A stretch of 61,091 bases of DNA from Robinsoniella sp. (GCA_023664735.1 JAMPFB010000001.1:324910-386000); one strand, 5' to 3'; counted from the first letter of the stretch, positions 35,266-45,808 are shown. The notes: generated by a model from the letters alone, not told the origin. Made by a program: numbers and translations.

Positions 35266-35294
35266 TTGACTTATTTGTTGAAATGTTATAAAAT
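35266..35294 (+). promoter_or_regulatory. Promoter of the solute-binding lipoprotein gene
   Basis: TTGACT at 35266-35271, 17-bp spacer, TAAAAT at 35289-35294; 74 nt before the ATG at 35369. Confidence 0.75.
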
Positions 35295-35368
35295 TAAATT
35301 ACATTAATGTATAAGTTATTCGGAATTGCATGCAGTTGGATAAAAAGAGAAAAGAGGAATCAAGCAAT

Positions 35369-37576
35369 ATGAAACATCAAAAAAAATATTTGACTGTAGG
35401 TTTGTCCCTGCTAATAATGCTTCTCCTTCTGTTTACAGGATGTGAGCGAAAAAAAGATGAAATCATAACGATGGCGAATAATCCGCAATCCATTTATCAA
35501 TACAATTCCTTGCCCTCTTCTTTTATGGAAAATGAAATGATATATACTGCCTTTGTCATGGAAGAAAAGATATTTGTGGCAACCATACAGATGAAGCAGG
35601 AACAAGCCCTGCAAAAACCATCTTCCTATAGGCTGTATTCTTTGGACATGGATGGAAAGAACCTTGTAGAAATTCCTTTTACTATAGAAGAAAATCAGAG
35701 ATTGTGTTTCATGGATTCAGATGGGATGGGAAATATATTACTTCTCTTAGGCGAGAGAAATGGAATACAGAGCACCCTCTATAGGATTGATAAAAATGGA
35801 GTGAAACTGGAGCAATATGATTTAACCGATGTACTGGCTGCGGTTGAAAATGCAACCGGATTTTCCAAGGTCATTATAGACGAGGATAATATTTATATGC
35901 TTAGTCCATTTAACGCATTTATAGCAATCAATAAATCGGGAGAAATACTAACGCAAAAGGAGGGCTTTTTTTCTGATTTTGTAATGCTTGATTCAGGTGA
36001 AATCCTGCTGTCTGAGGAAAAGGAAGGAAGCGTTATTGAAAAATTTGATGCAAATAGTAAGAAGCTAAGTGTATATTACAGATTTCCGGAAGAAAGCCAG
36101 TCGCAAATTAATTATTTTGTGGCAAGTGAAAATTATGAGTTTTACTATTATAATAAGAAAGGCTTGTATGCCTATGAAGCTGAAGGAGAAAAAAACATTC
36201 AATTGATTGACTGGGAAAATTCAAATCTTAGCAGTGAATGGCTCTCTAATATATATGAGATCTCTAAGGGAGAATTTTTATGTGTCAATGCAGCAACAAC
36301 TGGCGATCAGAAATATGAATTTATAAAGTTGAGTGCAGGAGAAAAGACAGCCAGTGGAAAAATAAATGTTTATATGGCAGGAATCCAAATTGATAATCGA
36401 ATAAAAGCCGCAGTTATGCAGTTTAATCAAAAAAACGAGAAATATCAGATAAAGATAAAGGACTATGGAAAATATGAGGAGCCGCTTGCGAAAATAAATG
36501 CTGAGTTGACTGCAGATGAAGCCTTTGATTTAATTTGTGTGAAAAATATACCAGAACATATATTGATTAACAGAGGAATTTTGACGGATTTGTATGCTTA
36601 TTTGGAGCATGACAACGATATAGCTCCTGAGGATTTGGTAGCGGGCTTTTTGGAGGCTTTGGGTCAGGATGGGCATTTATATACCATAGCTCCCGGATTT
36701 GGAATTTCAACTGTGGTTGGAAGAGCCTCACAGGTGGGAGATGAAATAGGATGGACGATTGAAGAGTTTCAGGAAGCAATCGTAGCCATGGGAGATGAAA
36801 TGAACATTTTTTATGCTCCTACAAACGAAGAGGTCTTAAAACAGTTTACAATTGCAAATCTTGATTCCTTTGTGGATTGGAAAAAAGGGGAGTGTACCTT
36901 TGACAATGCCGCATTTACCAGTATTTTGGAATTTGCCAATCAGTATCAGGAAAGTAGCAATATCAATGGAGCTAGTATGCCTTCCATGGTACAAAATAAT
37001 GAATTGTTGTTAGTTGAAAATACAATAGTGGATTTTACCGATATCATGCTATATAGCAGGCTGTTTGGGGCGAATGTGACTTTTGTAGGATATCCCACTG
37101 TAAGCGGAACTGGAAATGCCTTTGATTGTCAGGGCATGGATATAGGAATCTGTTCAAAAAGCAAAAATCCAGAAGGTGCATGGGAGTTTTTAAAATATTT
37201 ATTATCGGAGGAATATCAGAAAAACCATTGCTATCCGGATTATTTTCCTATAAATATGAAATGTCTGCAATATTATATTGACGTTACTTCAGCAGATAAG
37301 CAATTTATCACAGAAGAAGGCATAACTGTAGAACCGTATTTTTGTGAAATCACATATGATGATTATGAAGTAAAGATGGGTGCTATGACAGATGAGGAAA
37401 TAAAAGCGTTTTGGCGACTTGTAGATTCCACTGCGAGAATCAATACATATGACGAAGAACTTATAAATATCATCATGGAAGAAGCTCGGACTTACTTTGA
37501 TGGCAATAAGTCAGTGGAAGATACGGTAAAAGCTATCGAGAAAAGGGTGAATATTTATTTGAGTGAGCAGCAGTGA
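35369..37576 (+). CDS. Extracellular solute-binding lipoprotein with a large N-terminal domain
   Basis: 735 aa from the ATG at 35369 (AGAGGAATCAAG upstream); the in-frame start at 35330 lacks a site and would bury the signal peptide. The signal ends in the lipobox LLFTGC. Residues about 30-330 look like a beta-propeller-type domain (repeated short strands such as LYSLDMDGKNL, LYRIDKNGVKL). Residues 335-735 resemble family 1 sugar-binding proteins (INVYMAGIQIDNRIKAAVMQFN, then DMGI...KNPEGAWEFLKYLLS). No permease genes are adjacent, so this may be an orphan binding protein. Confidence 0.8.
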   Translation: MKHQKKYLTVGLSLLIMLLLLFTGCERKKDEIITMANNPQSIYQYNSLPSSFMENEMIYTAFVMEEKIFVATIQMKQEQALQKPSSYRLYSLDMDGKNLVEIPFTIEENQRLCFMDSDGMGNILLLLGERNGIQSTLYRIDKNGVKLEQYDLTDVLAAVENATGFSKVIIDEDNIYMLSPFNAFIAINKSGEILTQKEGFFSDFVMLDSGEILLSEEKEGSVIEKFDANSKKLSVYYRFPEESQSQINYFVASENYEFYYYNKKGLYAYEAEGEKNIQLIDWENSNLSSEWLSNIYEISKGEFLCVNAATTGDQKYEFIKLSAGEKTASGKINVYMAGIQIDNRIKAAVMQFNQKNEKYQIKIKDYGKYEEPLAKINAELTADEAFDLICVKNIPEHILINRGILTDLYAYLEHDNDIAPEDLVAGFLEALGQDGHLYTIAPGFGISTVVGRASQVGDEIGWTIEEFQEAIVAMGDEMNIFYAPTNEEVLKQFTIANLDSFVDWKKGECTFDNAAFTSILEFANQYQESSNINGASMPSMVQNNELLLVENTIVDFTDIMLYSRLFGANVTFVGYPTVSGTGNAFDCQGMDIGICSKSKNPEGAWEFLKYLLSEEYQKNHCYPDYFPINMKCLQYYIDVTSADKQFITEEGITVEPYFCEITYDDYEVKMGAMTDEEIKAFWRLVDSTARINTYDEELINIIMEEARTYFDGNKSVEDTVKAIEKRVNIYLSEQQ

Positions 37577-37637
37577 CGATTACGGAAAATAAAATCAGCC
37601 TGAGGGCTGAACTGTTACAAAAAATTAAAAAAAAAAT

Positions 37638-37665
37638 AAAAAAGGGGTTGCAAAACCCCTTTTTC
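37638..37665 (+). terminator. Terminator of the solute-binding lipoprotein gene
   Basis: AAAAAGGGGTT, loop GCA, AACCCCTTTTT. The loop TTGCAA also serves as the -35 box of the ribosomal operon promoter. A solo element end (GGCTGAACTGTTAC) lies just upstream at 37605-37618. Confidence 0.9.
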
Positions 37666-37676
37666 TCATGTATACT
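37648..37676 (+). promoter_or_regulatory. Promoter of the S10 ribosomal operon, embedded in the upstream terminator
   Basis: TTGCAA at 37648-37653, exactly 17 bp, TATACT at 37671-37676. The predicted start is near 37683, giving a leader of about 244 nt before rpsJ. Confidence 0.7.
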
Positions 37677-37682
37677 AGCAAT

Positions 37683-37926
37683 TGCTGTGGCATGATAGCT
37701 GTGAAGCGTGAGGTTGCTGCAACTTCTTATTTAGAAAGAACTGCAGGTTTTCCGTGGAGCGAATGTCAAGTTAGGAAACTGACGACAAGTCACTGTACAA
37801 AATAAAACGTCTGTCAAAGGGACAGAAACAACGTGTGAAAGTCATAAGGACACACACGGGAGAGTGTACAGTCACCGCTTGTCGTACTTAAAGAAACAAA
37901 AGTGCGAAAAGGAGGCGACTTTTTTT
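37683..37926 (+). promoter_or_regulatory. Structured leader of the S10 operon (candidate autoregulatory RNA)
   Basis: A long-range stem pairs CGACAAG (37783) and CTGTACA (about 37791) with TGTACAG (37865) and CTTGTCG (37878-37884). Inside it are CTGTC-AAAG-GACAG and CGTGTG-(n)-CACACG. A last hairpin, AAAGTGCG at 37899-37906 with CGACTTT at 37916-37922, places the AAGGAGG ribosome site in its loop. E. coli S10 leaders bind L4; whether that holds here is unknown. Confidence 0.55.
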
Positions 37927-38244
37927 ATGGCAAGCCAAGTAATGAGAATTACACTGAAAGCCTATGAACATCAATTAGTTGATGCTTCAGCAAAAAAAAT
38001 CATCGAAACAGTTAAGAAGAATGGATCACAGGTAAGCGGACCAGTACCTCTTCCTACAAAGAAGGAAGTTGTTACTATCTTAAGAGCTACCCACAAGTAC
38101 AAAGATTCCAGAGAACAGTTTGAGCAGAGAACTCACAAGAGACTGATTGATGTAATCGCACCGACCCAGAAGACGGTTGATGCGCTGCAAAGACTTGAAA
38201 TGCCAGCAGGTGTGTATATTGGCATCAAGATGAAAAACAAATAA
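37927..38244 (+). CDS. rpsJ: 30S ribosomal protein S10
   Basis: 105 aa from the ATG at 37927, preceded by AAAGGAGGCG; an in-frame extension to 37864 runs through the leader hairpins and is rejected. [29 protein letters not shown] and [12 protein letters not shown] are diagnostic. It is a head protein of the 30S subunit (also the antitermination factor NusE) and leads the operon. Confidence 0.98.
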   Translation: MASQVMRITLKAYEHQLVDASAKKIIETVKKNGSQVSGPVPLPTKKEVVTILRATHKYKDSREQFEQRTHKRLIDVIAPTQKTVDALQRLEMPAGVYIGIKMKNK

Positions 38245-38392
38245 TAAGCAACAGAACAAGAACAGACTAAGATCCTTAACTGGTTGATATAGAAGCAACG
38301 AAACGTTCCACTTATATTACCTGGATCTAGTATGAACGGTGAGGCCAAAGCGCTTATGACCCGTTCCGCTGTAGAAACAAGGAGGTAACAGA
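38245..38392 (+). other. Structured gap between rpsJ and rplC
   Basis: AGATCC at 38270 can pair with GGATCT near 38331, and GAACGG near 38334 with CCGTTC near 38361, forming two hairpins before the rplC ribosome site. At 148 nt it is longer than most gaps of the operon. Confidence 0.4.
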
Positions 38393-39076
38393 ATGAAGAA
38401 AGCTATTTTAGCAACAAAAGTCGGAATGACTCAAATCTTCAATGAAGACGGTACCTTAATTCCGGTTACTGTGCTTCAGGCAGGACCATGTGTGGTAACC
38501 CAAATCAAGACAGTTGATAATGATGGTTACAACGCAGTTCAGGTTGGCTTTGTTGACAAGAAGGACAAAATCATCAACAAGGACAAGAACGGCAAAAAAG
38601 AAGTAATCCACAGACATGGTACAACAAAAGCAGAGAAAGGCCACTTTGATAAGGCAGGCGTTTCCTCTAAGAGATATGTAAGAGAATTTAAGTTTGAAAA
38701 TGCAGAAGAATATGCATTGGCACAGGAAATCAAGGCTGACATCTTTGAAAACGGAGATAAAGTAGATGCTTCCGCTATTTCAAAGGGTAAAGGCTTTCAG
38801 GGCGCTATTAAGAGACATGGACAGTCCAGAGGACCTATGGCTCACGGTTCCAAGTTCCACCGCCATGCAGGTTCCAATGGCGCATGTTCCAGCCCATCCA
38901 AAGTATTTAAGGGCAAGAAGATGCCGGGACATATGGGCTGCAAGAAGGTTACAATTAAGAACCTTGAAGTAGTAAGGGTAGATGCAGAGAAAAACTTACT
39001 TTTAATAAAAGGTGCAGTGCCCGGACCTAAAAAAGCTTTAGTAACCATAAAAGAGACTACTAAGGCTGAAGCTTAA
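38393..39076 (+). CDS. rplC: 50S ribosomal protein L3
   Basis: 227 aa, AAGGAGGT upstream. [20 protein letters not shown], the [13 protein letters not shown] loop and [10 protein letters not shown]... GHMGCKKVT identify L3, which nucleates 50S assembly near the peptidyl transferase centre. Slightly longer than the Bacillus protein by a loop near residues 60-80 ([17 protein letters not shown]). Confidence 0.98.
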   Translation: MKKAILATKVGMTQIFNEDGTLIPVTVLQAGPCVVTQIKTVDNDGYNAVQVGFVDKKDKIINKDKNGKKEVIHRHGTTKAEKGHFDKAGVSSKRYVREFKFENAEEYALAQEIKADIFENGDKVDASAISKGKGFQGAIKRHGQSRGPMAHGSKFHRHAGSNGACSSPSKVFKGKKMPGHMGCKKVTIKNLEVVRVDAEKNLLLIKGAVPGPKKALVTIKETTKAEA

Positions 39077-39101
39077 TTAGGATGAAAGGAGGACCATTCA
39101 G

Positions 39102-39722
39102 ATGGCAAACGTATCTGTTTATAATATGGAAGGCAAGGAAGTTGAAAAAATCGACTTAAGCGATGCGGTATTTGGTGTTGAAGTAAATGAACATTTAGTA
39201 CACATGGCAGTTGTTCAACAGCTTGCAAATAATCGTCAGGGAACACAAAAGGCAAAAACACGCTCCGAAGTTTCCGGCGGCGGAAGAAAACCTTGGAGAC
39301 AGAAGGGAACAGGTCATGCAAGACAGGGTTCTACAAGATCTCCACAATGGACGGGAGGCGGAGTTGTATTTGCGCCTACGCCAAGGGACTATTCTTTCAA
39401 GTTAAATAAGAAAGAAAAAAGAGCAGCTTTAAAATCCGCTCTTACAAGCAGGGTACAGGAAAATAAGCTGATTGTAGTAGATGAATTGAAATTCGACGAA
39501 ATCAAGACAAAGAATTTCAAGAAAGTTATGGATAACTTAAATGTAAAGAAGGCATTGGTAGTCATTGCCGACAATGACCAGAATGTAGTGCTGAGCGCAA
39601 GAAACATTCCTACCATCCAGACAGCTTCTACAAACACGATCAATGTATATGACATTATGAAAGCAGGAACCGTGGTTCTTACAAAGGAATCCGCAAAGAA
39701 GATTGAGGAGGTGTACGCATAA
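39102..39722 (+). CDS. rplD: 50S ribosomal protein L4
   Basis: 206 aa. Diagnostic segments are [37 protein letters not shown] (long exit-tunnel loop, quoted in parts: [21 protein letters not shown]) and the C-terminal Rossmann-like core. L4 is a candidate autoregulator of this operon by analogy with E. coli. Its stop overlaps the rplW start as TAATG. Confidence 0.97.
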   Translation: MANVSVYNMEGKEVEKIDLSDAVFGVEVNEHLVHMAVVQQLANNRQGTQKAKTRSEVSGGGRKPWRQKGTGHARQGSTRSPQWTGGGVVFAPTPRDYSFKLNKKEKRAALKSALTSRVQENKLIVVDELKFDEIKTKNFKKVMDNLNVKKALVVIADNDQNVVLSARNIPTIQTASTNTINVYDIMKAGTVVLTKESAKKIEEVYA

Positions 39723-40021
39723 TGGCAGCAATTCAATATTATGATGTAATCCTCAAGCCGGTGATTACAGAAAAGAGCATGTCCGGTATGGGAGAAAAGA
39801 AATACACTTTCTTAGTTCATCCGGAAGCAAATAAGGTACAGATTAAAGAAGCAGTTGAAAAGATGTTTGAAGGAACAAAGGTAAAAAGCGTCAATACCAT
39901 GAACTTAGATGGCAAAAAGAAAAGAAGAGGCATGGTAGTAGGTAAAACTGCTAAGACCAAGAAGGCAATTGTTCAGTTAACAGAAGAAAGTAAGGATATT
40001 GAAATCTTTACAGGACTGTAA
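39722..40021 (+). CDS. rplW: 50S ribosomal protein L23
   Basis: 99 aa. [14 protein letters not shown] at the start and [18 protein letters not shown] are typical. L23 borders the exit of the polypeptide tunnel and binds trigger factor and SRP. Starts inside the rplD stop codon, so translation is coupled. Confidence 0.98.
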   Translation: MAAIQYYDVILKPVITEKSMSGMGEKKYTFLVHPEANKVQIKEAVEKMFEGTKVKSVNTMNLDGKKKRRGMVVGKTAKTKKAIVQLTEESKDIEIFTGL

Positions 40022-40035
40022 AATTGCATGAACAA

Positions 40036-40068
40036 GGAAAGCCCCCGTTGCCAAGGCAACCGGGAAAA
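40036..40068 (+). promoter_or_regulatory. Hairpin between rplW and rplB, similar to one before rpmD
   Basis: GGAAAGCCCCCGTTGCC, AA, GGCAACCGGGAAAAGT: a GC-rich stem with a bulge, without a T run. The gap before rpmD (46707-46741) has a sequence of the same plan, GGAAACTCCCCATCGCCAA... AGGGGAAA. Confidence 0.5.
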
Positions 40069-40117
40069 GTATGTACAGTAAAGTACGACAATAAAACAAC
40101 CGAAAGGAGAAACAATC

Positions 40118-40960
40118 ATGGGAATTAAGACATATAACCCATATACACCTTCCAGAAGAAATATGACTGGCTCTGATTTTTCTGAGATTACAAAGACAAC
40201 TCCTGAAAAATCACTTTGTGTTTCCACAAAGAAAAATGCCGGACGTAACAATCAGGGTAAGATTACTGTAAGACACCGCGGAGGCGGTTCCAGAAGAAAA
40301 TATAGAATCATCGACTTTAAGAGACGTAAGGACGGTGTTCCGGCAACTGTAATCGGTATCGAATACGATCCGAACAGAACAGCAAATATTGCATTAATCT
40401 GCTATGCAGACGGTGAAAAAGCATATATCCTCGCTCCGGAAGGATTAACAGACGGAATGAAGGTTATGAACGGTGAAACGGCTGAAATCAAAGTAGGCAA
40501 TTGCCTGCCTCTTGCAAATATTCCAGTTGGTACTCAGGTACACAACGTGGAGCTGTATCCGGGAAAAGGCGGCCAGTTAGTTCGTTCCGCAGGCAACAGC
40601 GCACAGTTGATGGCAAAGGAAGGAAAGTATGCAACTCTTCGTCTTCCTTCAGGTGAAATGAGAATGGTGCCAATTATCTGTAGAGCTTCTATTGGCGTTG
40701 TGGGAAATACAGACCATAACCTAGTAAACATTGGTAAAGCAGGACGTAAACGTCACATGGGTATCAGACCTACCGTTCGCGGTTCCGTTATGAACCCTAA
40801 TGACCATCCACATGGCGGTGGTGAAGGAAAGACCGGCATCGGACGTCCGGGTCCATGTACACCTTGGGGTAAACCGGCTCTTGGACTTAAGACTCGTAAG
40901 AAAAATAAACAATCTAACAAGTTGATCGTAAGAAGAAGAGACGGCAGATCATTTAAATAG
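40118..40960 (+). CDS. rplB: 50S ribosomal protein L2
   Basis: 280 aa, GAAAGGAG upstream. [40 protein letters not shown] and the C-terminal [19 protein letters not shown], with the conserved His of the peptidyl transferase region. Normal length. Confidence 0.98.
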   Translation: MGIKTYNPYTPSRRNMTGSDFSEITKTTPEKSLCVSTKKNAGRNNQGKITVRHRGGGSRRKYRIIDFKRRKDGVPATVIGIEYDPNRTANIALICYADGEKAYILAPEGLTDGMKVMNGETAEIKVGNCLPLANIPVGTQVHNVELYPGKGGQLVRSAGNSAQLMAKEGKYATLRLPSGEMRMVPIICRASIGVVGNTDHNLVNIGKAGRKRHMGIRPTVRGSVMNPNDHPHGGGEGKTGIGRPGPCTPWGKPALGLKTRKKNKQSNKLIVRRRDGRSFK

Positions 40961-40971
40961 GAGGAGAAGAA

Positions 40972-41253
40972 ATGGCTAGATCACTGAAAAAAGGACCATT
41001 CGCTGACAAAAGCTTACTGAAAAAAGTAGATGCTATGAACGAAGCAGGAAATAAACAAGTAATCAAGACTTGGTCCCGTCGTTCTACGATTTTCCCATCA
41101 TTTGTTGGACATACAATCGCAGTACATGACGGAAGAAAGCACGTTCCTGTATATGTAACAGAAGACATGGTTGGCCACAAATTAGGTGAATTTGTTGCAA
41201 CCAGAACTTATAGAGGACATGGAAAAGACGAAAAGAAATCAAAAGTAAGATAA
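40972..41253 (+). CDS. rpsS: 30S ribosomal protein S19
   Basis: 93 aa. [20 protein letters not shown] and [16 protein letters not shown] are family hallmarks. Part of the 30S head with S13. Confidence 0.98.
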   Translation: MARSLKKGPFADKSLLKKVDAMNEAGNKQVIKTWSRRSTIFPSFVGHTIAVHDGRKHVPVYVTEDMVGHKLGEFVATRTYRGHGKDEKKSKVR

Positions 41254-41274
41254 TTTTGAAAGGAGGTTTCATCC

Positions 41275-41661
41275 ATGGCAAAAGGACATAGATCCCAGAT
41301 TAAAAGAGAGAGAAATGCACAAAAGGATACAAGACCCAGCGCAAAATTATCTTACGCAAGAGTATCCGTACAGAAAGCATGTTTCGTATTAGATGCCATC
41401 AGAGGCAAAGATGTACAGACAGCACTGGCTATTTTAGAATACAATCCAAGATATGCTTCCAGTGTAATTAAGAAATTATTACAATCAGCAATCGCAAACG
41501 CAGAAAACAATAATGGAATGAACGCAGAGAACCTTTATATTGCTGAATGTTATGCAAACAAAGGTCCTACAATGAAGAGAGTAAGACCAAGAGCACAGGG
41601 CAGGGCTTACAGAATCGAAAAGAGAATGAGCCACATTACAGTTGTGCTTGATGAAAGATAG
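41275..41661 (+). CDS. rplV: 50S ribosomal protein L22
   Basis: 128 aa. Tunnel protein; [22 protein letters not shown] and the C-terminal [18 protein letters not shown] beta-hairpin loop, where macrolide-resistance changes occur in other species. GAAAGGAGG upstream. Confidence 0.98.
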   Translation: MAKGHRSQIKRERNAQKDTRPSAKLSYARVSVQKACFVLDAIRGKDVQTALAILEYNPRYASSVIKKLLQSAIANAENNNGMNAENLYIAECYANKGPTMKRVRPRAQGRAYRIEKRMSHITVVLDER

Positions 41662-41672
41662 GAGGAAAGATC

Positions 41673-42329
41673 ATGGGACAAAAAGTTAATCCTCACGGCT
41701 TAAGAGTCGGCGTTATTAAAGATTGGGATTCCAAATGGTATGCGGATGCTGATTTTGCAGATTTCTTGGTAGAAGATTACAACATCAGAACATACCTGAA
41801 GAAAAAATTATACAGTGCAGGTGTTTCCAAGATTGAAATCGAAAGAGCATCTGATAGAGTAAAAGTAATTATTTATACTGCAAAGCCGGGCGTTGTCATC
41901 GGTAAGGGCGGTGCAGAAATCGAAGTAACAAAGAAGGAGCTTTCTAAGCTTACAGATAAGAAGGTTTTAGTAGACATTAAGGAAATCAAGAGGCCTGATA
42001 AGGATGCACAGTTAGTTGCAGAAAACATTGCACTTCAATTAGAAAACCGTGTATCTTTCAGAAGAGCTATGAAGTCCTGTATGGGAAGAACCATGAAAGC
42101 AGGCGCTCTTGGTATCAAGGCAGCTTGTTCAGGACGTCTTGGCGGTGCTGATATGGCACGTACCGAATTTTACAGTGAAGGTACGATTCCGCTTCAGACA
42201 CTTCGTGCAGATATTGACTATGGATTCGCTGAGGCAGACACTACCTACGGCAAGATTGGCGTAAAGGTATGGGTTTACAAGGGCGAAGTACTTCCTACTA
42301 AGGGAAATAAGGAAGGGAGCGATAAATAA
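41673..42329 (+). CDS. rpsC: 30S ribosomal protein S3
   Basis: 218 aa. KH domain with the GXXG loop in [29 protein letters not shown] at the start. Forms the mRNA entry site with S4 and S5. Stop overlaps rplP start as TAATG. Confidence 0.98.
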   Translation: MGQKVNPHGLRVGVIKDWDSKWYADADFADFLVEDYNIRTYLKKKLYSAGVSKIEIERASDRVKVIIYTAKPGVVIGKGGAEIEVTKKELSKLTDKKVLVDIKEIKRPDKDAQLVAENIALQLENRVSFRRAMKSCMGRTMKAGALGIKAACSGRLGGADMARTEFYSEGTIPLQTLRADIDYGFAEADTTYGKIGVKVWVYKGEVLPTKGNKEGSDK

Positions 42330-42766
42330 TGTTAATGCCTAAAAGAGTGAAACGTCGTAAACAGTTCCGCGGAAGCATGGCAGGAAAAGCGACTAGAGGA
42401 AATACAATCAGTTACGGTGAATACGGTATTGTGGCTATGGAGCCATGCTGGATTCGTTCTAACCAGATCGAGGCAGCCCGTGTTGCCATGACCCGTTATA
42501 TCAAACGTGGTGGTAAGGTCTGGATTAAGATTTTCCCGGACAAACCGGTAACTACAAAACCAGCAGAAACTCGTATGGGTTCTGGTAAAGGTACTTTGGA
42601 ATATTGGGTAGCAGTTGTGAAGCCAGGCCGTGTAATGTTTGAAATCTCCGGTGTAGCAGAAGAGACAGCCAGAGAAGCATTACGTCTTGCAACACATAAG
42701 CTTCCATGCAAATGTAAAATTGTTTCTAAAGCAGACTTGGAAGGCGGTGTATCAAATGAAAACTAA
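42329..42766 (+). CDS. rplP: 50S ribosomal protein L16
   Basis: 145 aa starting [11 protein letters not shown]; an ATG at 42335 is an alternative. [15 protein letters not shown], the [14 protein letters not shown] segment and MGSGKG are diagnostic. Helps position tRNA in the A site. Overlaps rpmC by 11 bases. Confidence 0.98.
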   Translation: MLMPKRVKRRKQFRGSMAGKATRGNTISYGEYGIVAMEPCWIRSNQIEAARVAMTRYIKRGGKVWIKIFPDKPVTTKPAETRMGSGKGTLEYWVAVVKPGRVMFEISGVAEETAREALRLATHKLPCKCKIVSKADLEGGVSNEN

Positions 42767-42965
42767 TAAATTTGTAGAAGATTTAAAGGCAAAATCAGCT
42801 GCAGAATTAGCGGAGGAGTTAGTAGCTGCTAAAAAAGAACTTTTCAATTTGAGATTCCAGAATGCAACCAACCAGTTAGATAATACTAGCAGAATCAAGG
42901 AAGTAAGAAGAAATATTGCCCGGATTCAGACAGTAATCACTGAAAAAGCAAAAGTTGCAGAATAA
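42756..42965 (+). CDS. rpmC: 50S ribosomal protein L29
   Basis: 69 aa from the ATG at 42756; a longer frame to 42687 lies inside rplP and is rejected. Two-helix protein with [19 protein letters not shown] and the [11 protein letters not shown] end. Ribosome site AAGGCGG. Confidence 0.96.
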   Translation: MKTNKFVEDLKAKSAAELAEELVAAKKELFNLRFQNATNQLDNTSRIKEVRRNIARIQTVITEKAKVAE

Positions 42966-43001
42966 CAACAGGTTAAGAAACGTTAGAAAGGAGTCAAGAC
43001 C

Positions 43002-43256
43002 GTGGAAAGAAATTTAAGAAAAACACGTACCGGTAAGGTCGTAAGCAATAAAATGCAGAAAACAATCGTTGTTGCAGTTGAAGACCACGTAAAGCACCCG
43101 CTTTACAAGAAAATCGTAAAGAGGACTTACAAATTAAAAGCTCATGATGAAAACAATGAATGCAACATCGGAGATACCGTAAAAGTAATGGAAACAAGAC
43201 CATTATCCAAGGATAAGAGATGGAGACTTGTGGAAATCGTTGAAAAAGTGAAATAG
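43002..43256 (+). CDS. rpsQ: 30S ribosomal protein S17
   Basis: 84 aa with a GTG start and AAAGGAGT upstream. [20 protein letters not shown] and the [15 protein letters not shown] end identify it. Confidence 0.97.
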   Translation: MERNLRKTRTGKVVSNKMQKTIVVAVEDHVKHPLYKKIVKRTYKLKAHDENNECNIGDTVKVMETRPLSKDKRWRLVEIVEKVK

Positions 43257-43274
43257 TGCAGGAGGATTATTAGC

Positions 43275-43643
43275 ATGATACAACAAGAAAGTAGATTGAG
43301 AGTTGCTGATAACACCGGTGCAAAAGAATTATTATGTATCAGAGTTATGGGCGGTTCTACAAGAAGATATGCAAACATCGGCGATGTGATCGTTGCTACC
43401 GTTAAAGATGCAACACCAGGCGGTGTTGTAAAAAAAGGCGATGTGGTAAAAGCTGTAGTTGTACGTACTGTAAAAGGCGCTCGCCGTAAAGACGGTTCTT
43501 ATATTAGATTTGATGAAAATGCTGCTGTTATCATTAAAGATGATAAGACACCAAGAGGAACTCGTATTTTTGGACCAGTAGCAAGAGAGCTTCGTGATAA
43601 ACAATTCATGAAAATTGTTTCCCTGGCTCCGGAAGTATTATAG
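43275..43643 (+). CDS. rplN: 50S ribosomal protein L14
   Basis: 122 aa: [20 protein letters not shown] and [14 protein letters not shown]. Normal length; first gene of the spc part of the cluster. Confidence 0.98.
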   Translation: MIQQESRLRVADNTGAKELLCIRVMGGSTRRYANIGDVIVATVKDATPGGVVKKGDVVKAVVVRTVKGARRKDGSYIRFDENAAVIIKDDKTPRGTRIFGPVARELRDKQFMKIVSLAPEVL

Positions 43644-43654
43644 GAGGTTACCCT

Positions 43655-43975
43655 ATGGCAACAATGAAGATTAAAAAAGGCGATACAGTAAAGGTTATGG
43701 TTGGCGATGCAATTAAATGCAGAGGCAAGGAAGGAAAAGTTATTTCCGTAGACCATAAGAAAAACAGAGTAGTGGTAGAAGGCGTAAATCTTGTTTCCAA
43801 GCATGCTAAGCCATCTGCTGCAAATCAAAATGGCGGAATTATTCAAAAAGAAGCACCTATCGATCTTTCAAATGTTATGTACCTTCACAATGGCAAGCCA
43901 ACCAAGATTGGCTTCAAGGTGGAGAATGGCAAAAAGGTCCGTTATGCAAAATCTACAGGTGAAGTAATTGATTAA
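43655..43975 (+). CDS. rplX: 50S ribosomal protein L24
   Basis: 106 aa with a KOW motif near the start ([37 protein letters not shown]). Assembly initiator protein of the 50S subunit. Confidence 0.98.
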   Translation: MATMKIKKGDTVKVMVGDAIKCRGKEGKVISVDHKKNRVVVEGVNLVSKHAKPSAANQNGGIIQKEAPIDLSNVMYLHNGKPTKIGFKVENGKKVRYAKSTGEVID

Positions 43976-43999
43976 TTCTAAGGAAGGAGGTCGAAACAG

Positions 44000-44539
44000 G
44001 TGAGTAGACTCAAAGATATGTATAAAAACGAAATCGTAGATGCTATGATTAAGAAGTTTGAATATAAAAATGTTATGGAAGTGCCAAAGCTTGACAAAAT
44101 CGTTATCAACATGGGTGTTGGTGAAGCAAAGGACAATGCCAAGATCTTAGAATCAGCAGTAAAAGATTTGGAAACGATTTCCGGACAGAAAGCAGTGCTG
44201 ACAAAGGCTAAAAATTCAGTGGCAAACTTTAAGATCAGAGAAGGAATGCCAATCGGATGCAAGGTTACACTTCGTGGAGAAAAGATGTATGAGTTCTTAG
44301 ATCGTTTAGTGAATCTGGCATTGCCACGTGTACGTGACTTCCGCGGCGTGAATCCAAATGCTTTTGACGGCAGAGGAAATTATGCCCTTGGTATTAAAGA
44401 GCAGCTTATTTTTCCCGAAATCGAATACGATAAGGTGGATAAGGTAAGAGGTATGGACGTAATTTTCGTTACTACAGCAAAGACAGACGAAGAAGCTCGT
44501 GAATTATTGGCATTATTTAATATGCCATTTGCAAAATAG
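44000..44539 (+). CDS. rplE: 50S ribosomal protein L5
   Basis: 179 aa from a GTG with AAGGAAGGAGG upstream. [29 protein letters not shown] and the [10 protein letters not shown] segment are diagnostic. Binds 5S rRNA. Confidence 0.98.
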   Translation: MSRLKDMYKNEIVDAMIKKFEYKNVMEVPKLDKIVINMGVGEAKDNAKILESAVKDLETISGQKAVLTKAKNSVANFKIREGMPIGCKVTLRGEKMYEFLDRLVNLALPRVRDFRGVNPNAFDGRGNYALGIKEQLIFPEIEYDKVDKVRGMDVIFVTTAKTDEEARELLALFNMPFAK

Positions 44540-44554
44540 TTAGGAGGTAAATTC

Positions 44555-44740
44555 ATGGCTAAAACAGCAATGAAAGTGAAACAGCAGCGTAAACCGAAAT
44601 TCTCCACAAGAGAATATACACGTTGCAGAATCTGTGGACGTCCACACGCATATTTAAGAAAATACGGAATCTGCAGAATCTGTTTCCGTGAGTTAGCATA
44701 TAAAGGACAAATCCCGGGCGTGAAGAAAGCAAGCTGGTAA
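44555..44740 (+). CDS. rpsZ: 30S ribosomal protein S14, zinc-binding type Z
   Basis: 61 aa. Two pairs, CRICGRPH and CRICFREL, make a four-cysteine zinc ribbon, so this is the short C+ form. The zinc-free long form is not in the window. Confidence 0.97.
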   Translation: MAKTAMKVKQQRKPKFSTREYTRCRICGRPHAYLRKYGICRICFRELAYKGQIPGVKKASW

Positions 44741-44765
44741 GGGGAAAGTAAAGGAGGCAACTGAA

Positions 44766-45167
44766 ATGACAATGAGCGATCCAATTGCAGATATGCTTAC
44801 AAGAATCCGTAATGCAAATACTGCAAAACATGATACAGTTGATATCCCTGCATCTAAAATGAAAATTGCTATTGCCGACATTCTTTTAGATGAAGGTTAT
44901 ATTAAAAAATATGATTTGGTAGAAGACGGAAACTTTAAGACAATCCGTGTTACTTTAAAATATGGCGCAGATAAGAACGAAAAGATCATTACTGGCCTTA
45001 AGAGGATTTCCAAGCCGGGTCTTCGCGTATATGCAGGCAAGGATGAACTTCCAAAAGTGCTTGGAGGACTTGGAGTTGCAATTATTTCTACCAATCAAGG
45101 TGTTGTAACTGATAAAAAAGCTAGACAGCTTAACGTAGGCGGAGAAGTTCTTGCTTTCGTATGGTAG
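44766..45167 (+). CDS. rpsH: 30S ribosomal protein S8
   Basis: 133 aa: [20 protein letters not shown] and the C-terminal [22 protein letters not shown]. In E. coli S8 represses the spc operon by binding the L5 region; I see no clear copy of that site here. Confidence 0.98.
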   Translation: MTMSDPIADMLTRIRNANTAKHDTVDIPASKMKIAIADILLDEGYIKKYDLVEDGNFKTIRVTLKYGADKNEKIITGLKRISKPGLRVYAGKDELPKVLGGLGVAIISTNQGVVTDKKARQLNVGGEVLAFVW

Positions 45168-45248
45168 TCTTTGGCAGTTAGTTGAAACCATATTACCTAT
45201 GAGTAACAAGTAACATAGGATTGATTATTTTTGACAGGAGGTACGGGC

Positions 45249-45791
45249 ATGTCACGTATAGGAAGAATGCCAATCGCAGTACCAGCAGGGGTGACTGTTG
45301 ATATTGCAGAAAATAATAAAGTGACTGTAAAAGGTCCAAAGGGAACATTGGAAAGAGTGTTACCCGGAGAAATGGAAATTAAGCTTGAAGGAAATGAAGT
45401 TCTTGTAACAAGACCAAATGATTTGAAGAAAATGAAATCCTTACATGGCTTAACAAGAACCTTAATCAACAACATGGTAGTAGGTGTTACAGAAGGTTAT
45501 GAGAAAAAGCTGGAAGTAAACGGTGTTGGTTACAGAGCAGCAAAGCAGGGTAAGAAGTTAACCTTATCATTAGGATATTCCCATCCGGTTGAAATGGAAG
45601 ATCCAGAAGGCATCGAAACTGTTTTAGACGGACAGAACATCATTATCGTTAAGGGTATCGATAAAGAAAAAGTTGGCCAATTCGCAGCTGAAATCAGAGA
45701 TAAGAGAAGACCTGAGCCATATAAGGGCAAGGGTATTAAATATGCTGATGAAACAATCAGACGTAAAGTTGGTAAGACTGGTAAGAAATAG
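45249..45791 (+). CDS. rplF: 50S ribosomal protein L6
   Basis: 180 aa from the ATG at 45249 (GACAGGAGGT upstream); the frame to 45231 runs through the ribosome site. [15 protein letters not shown] start and [13 protein letters not shown] end. A small hairpin, CCTATG/CATAGG, lies at 45196-45219 in the gap. Confidence 0.98.
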   Translation: MSRIGRMPIAVPAGVTVDIAENNKVTVKGPKGTLERVLPGEMEIKLEGNEVLVTRPNDLKKMKSLHGLTRTLINNMVVGVTEGYEKKLEVNGVGYRAAKQGKKLTLSLGYSHPVEMEDPEGIETVLDGQNIIIVKGIDKEKVGQFAAEIRDKRRPEPYKGKGIKYADETIRRKVGKTGKK

Positions 45792-45808
45792 ATAAGGAGA
45801 GTAGCAAA

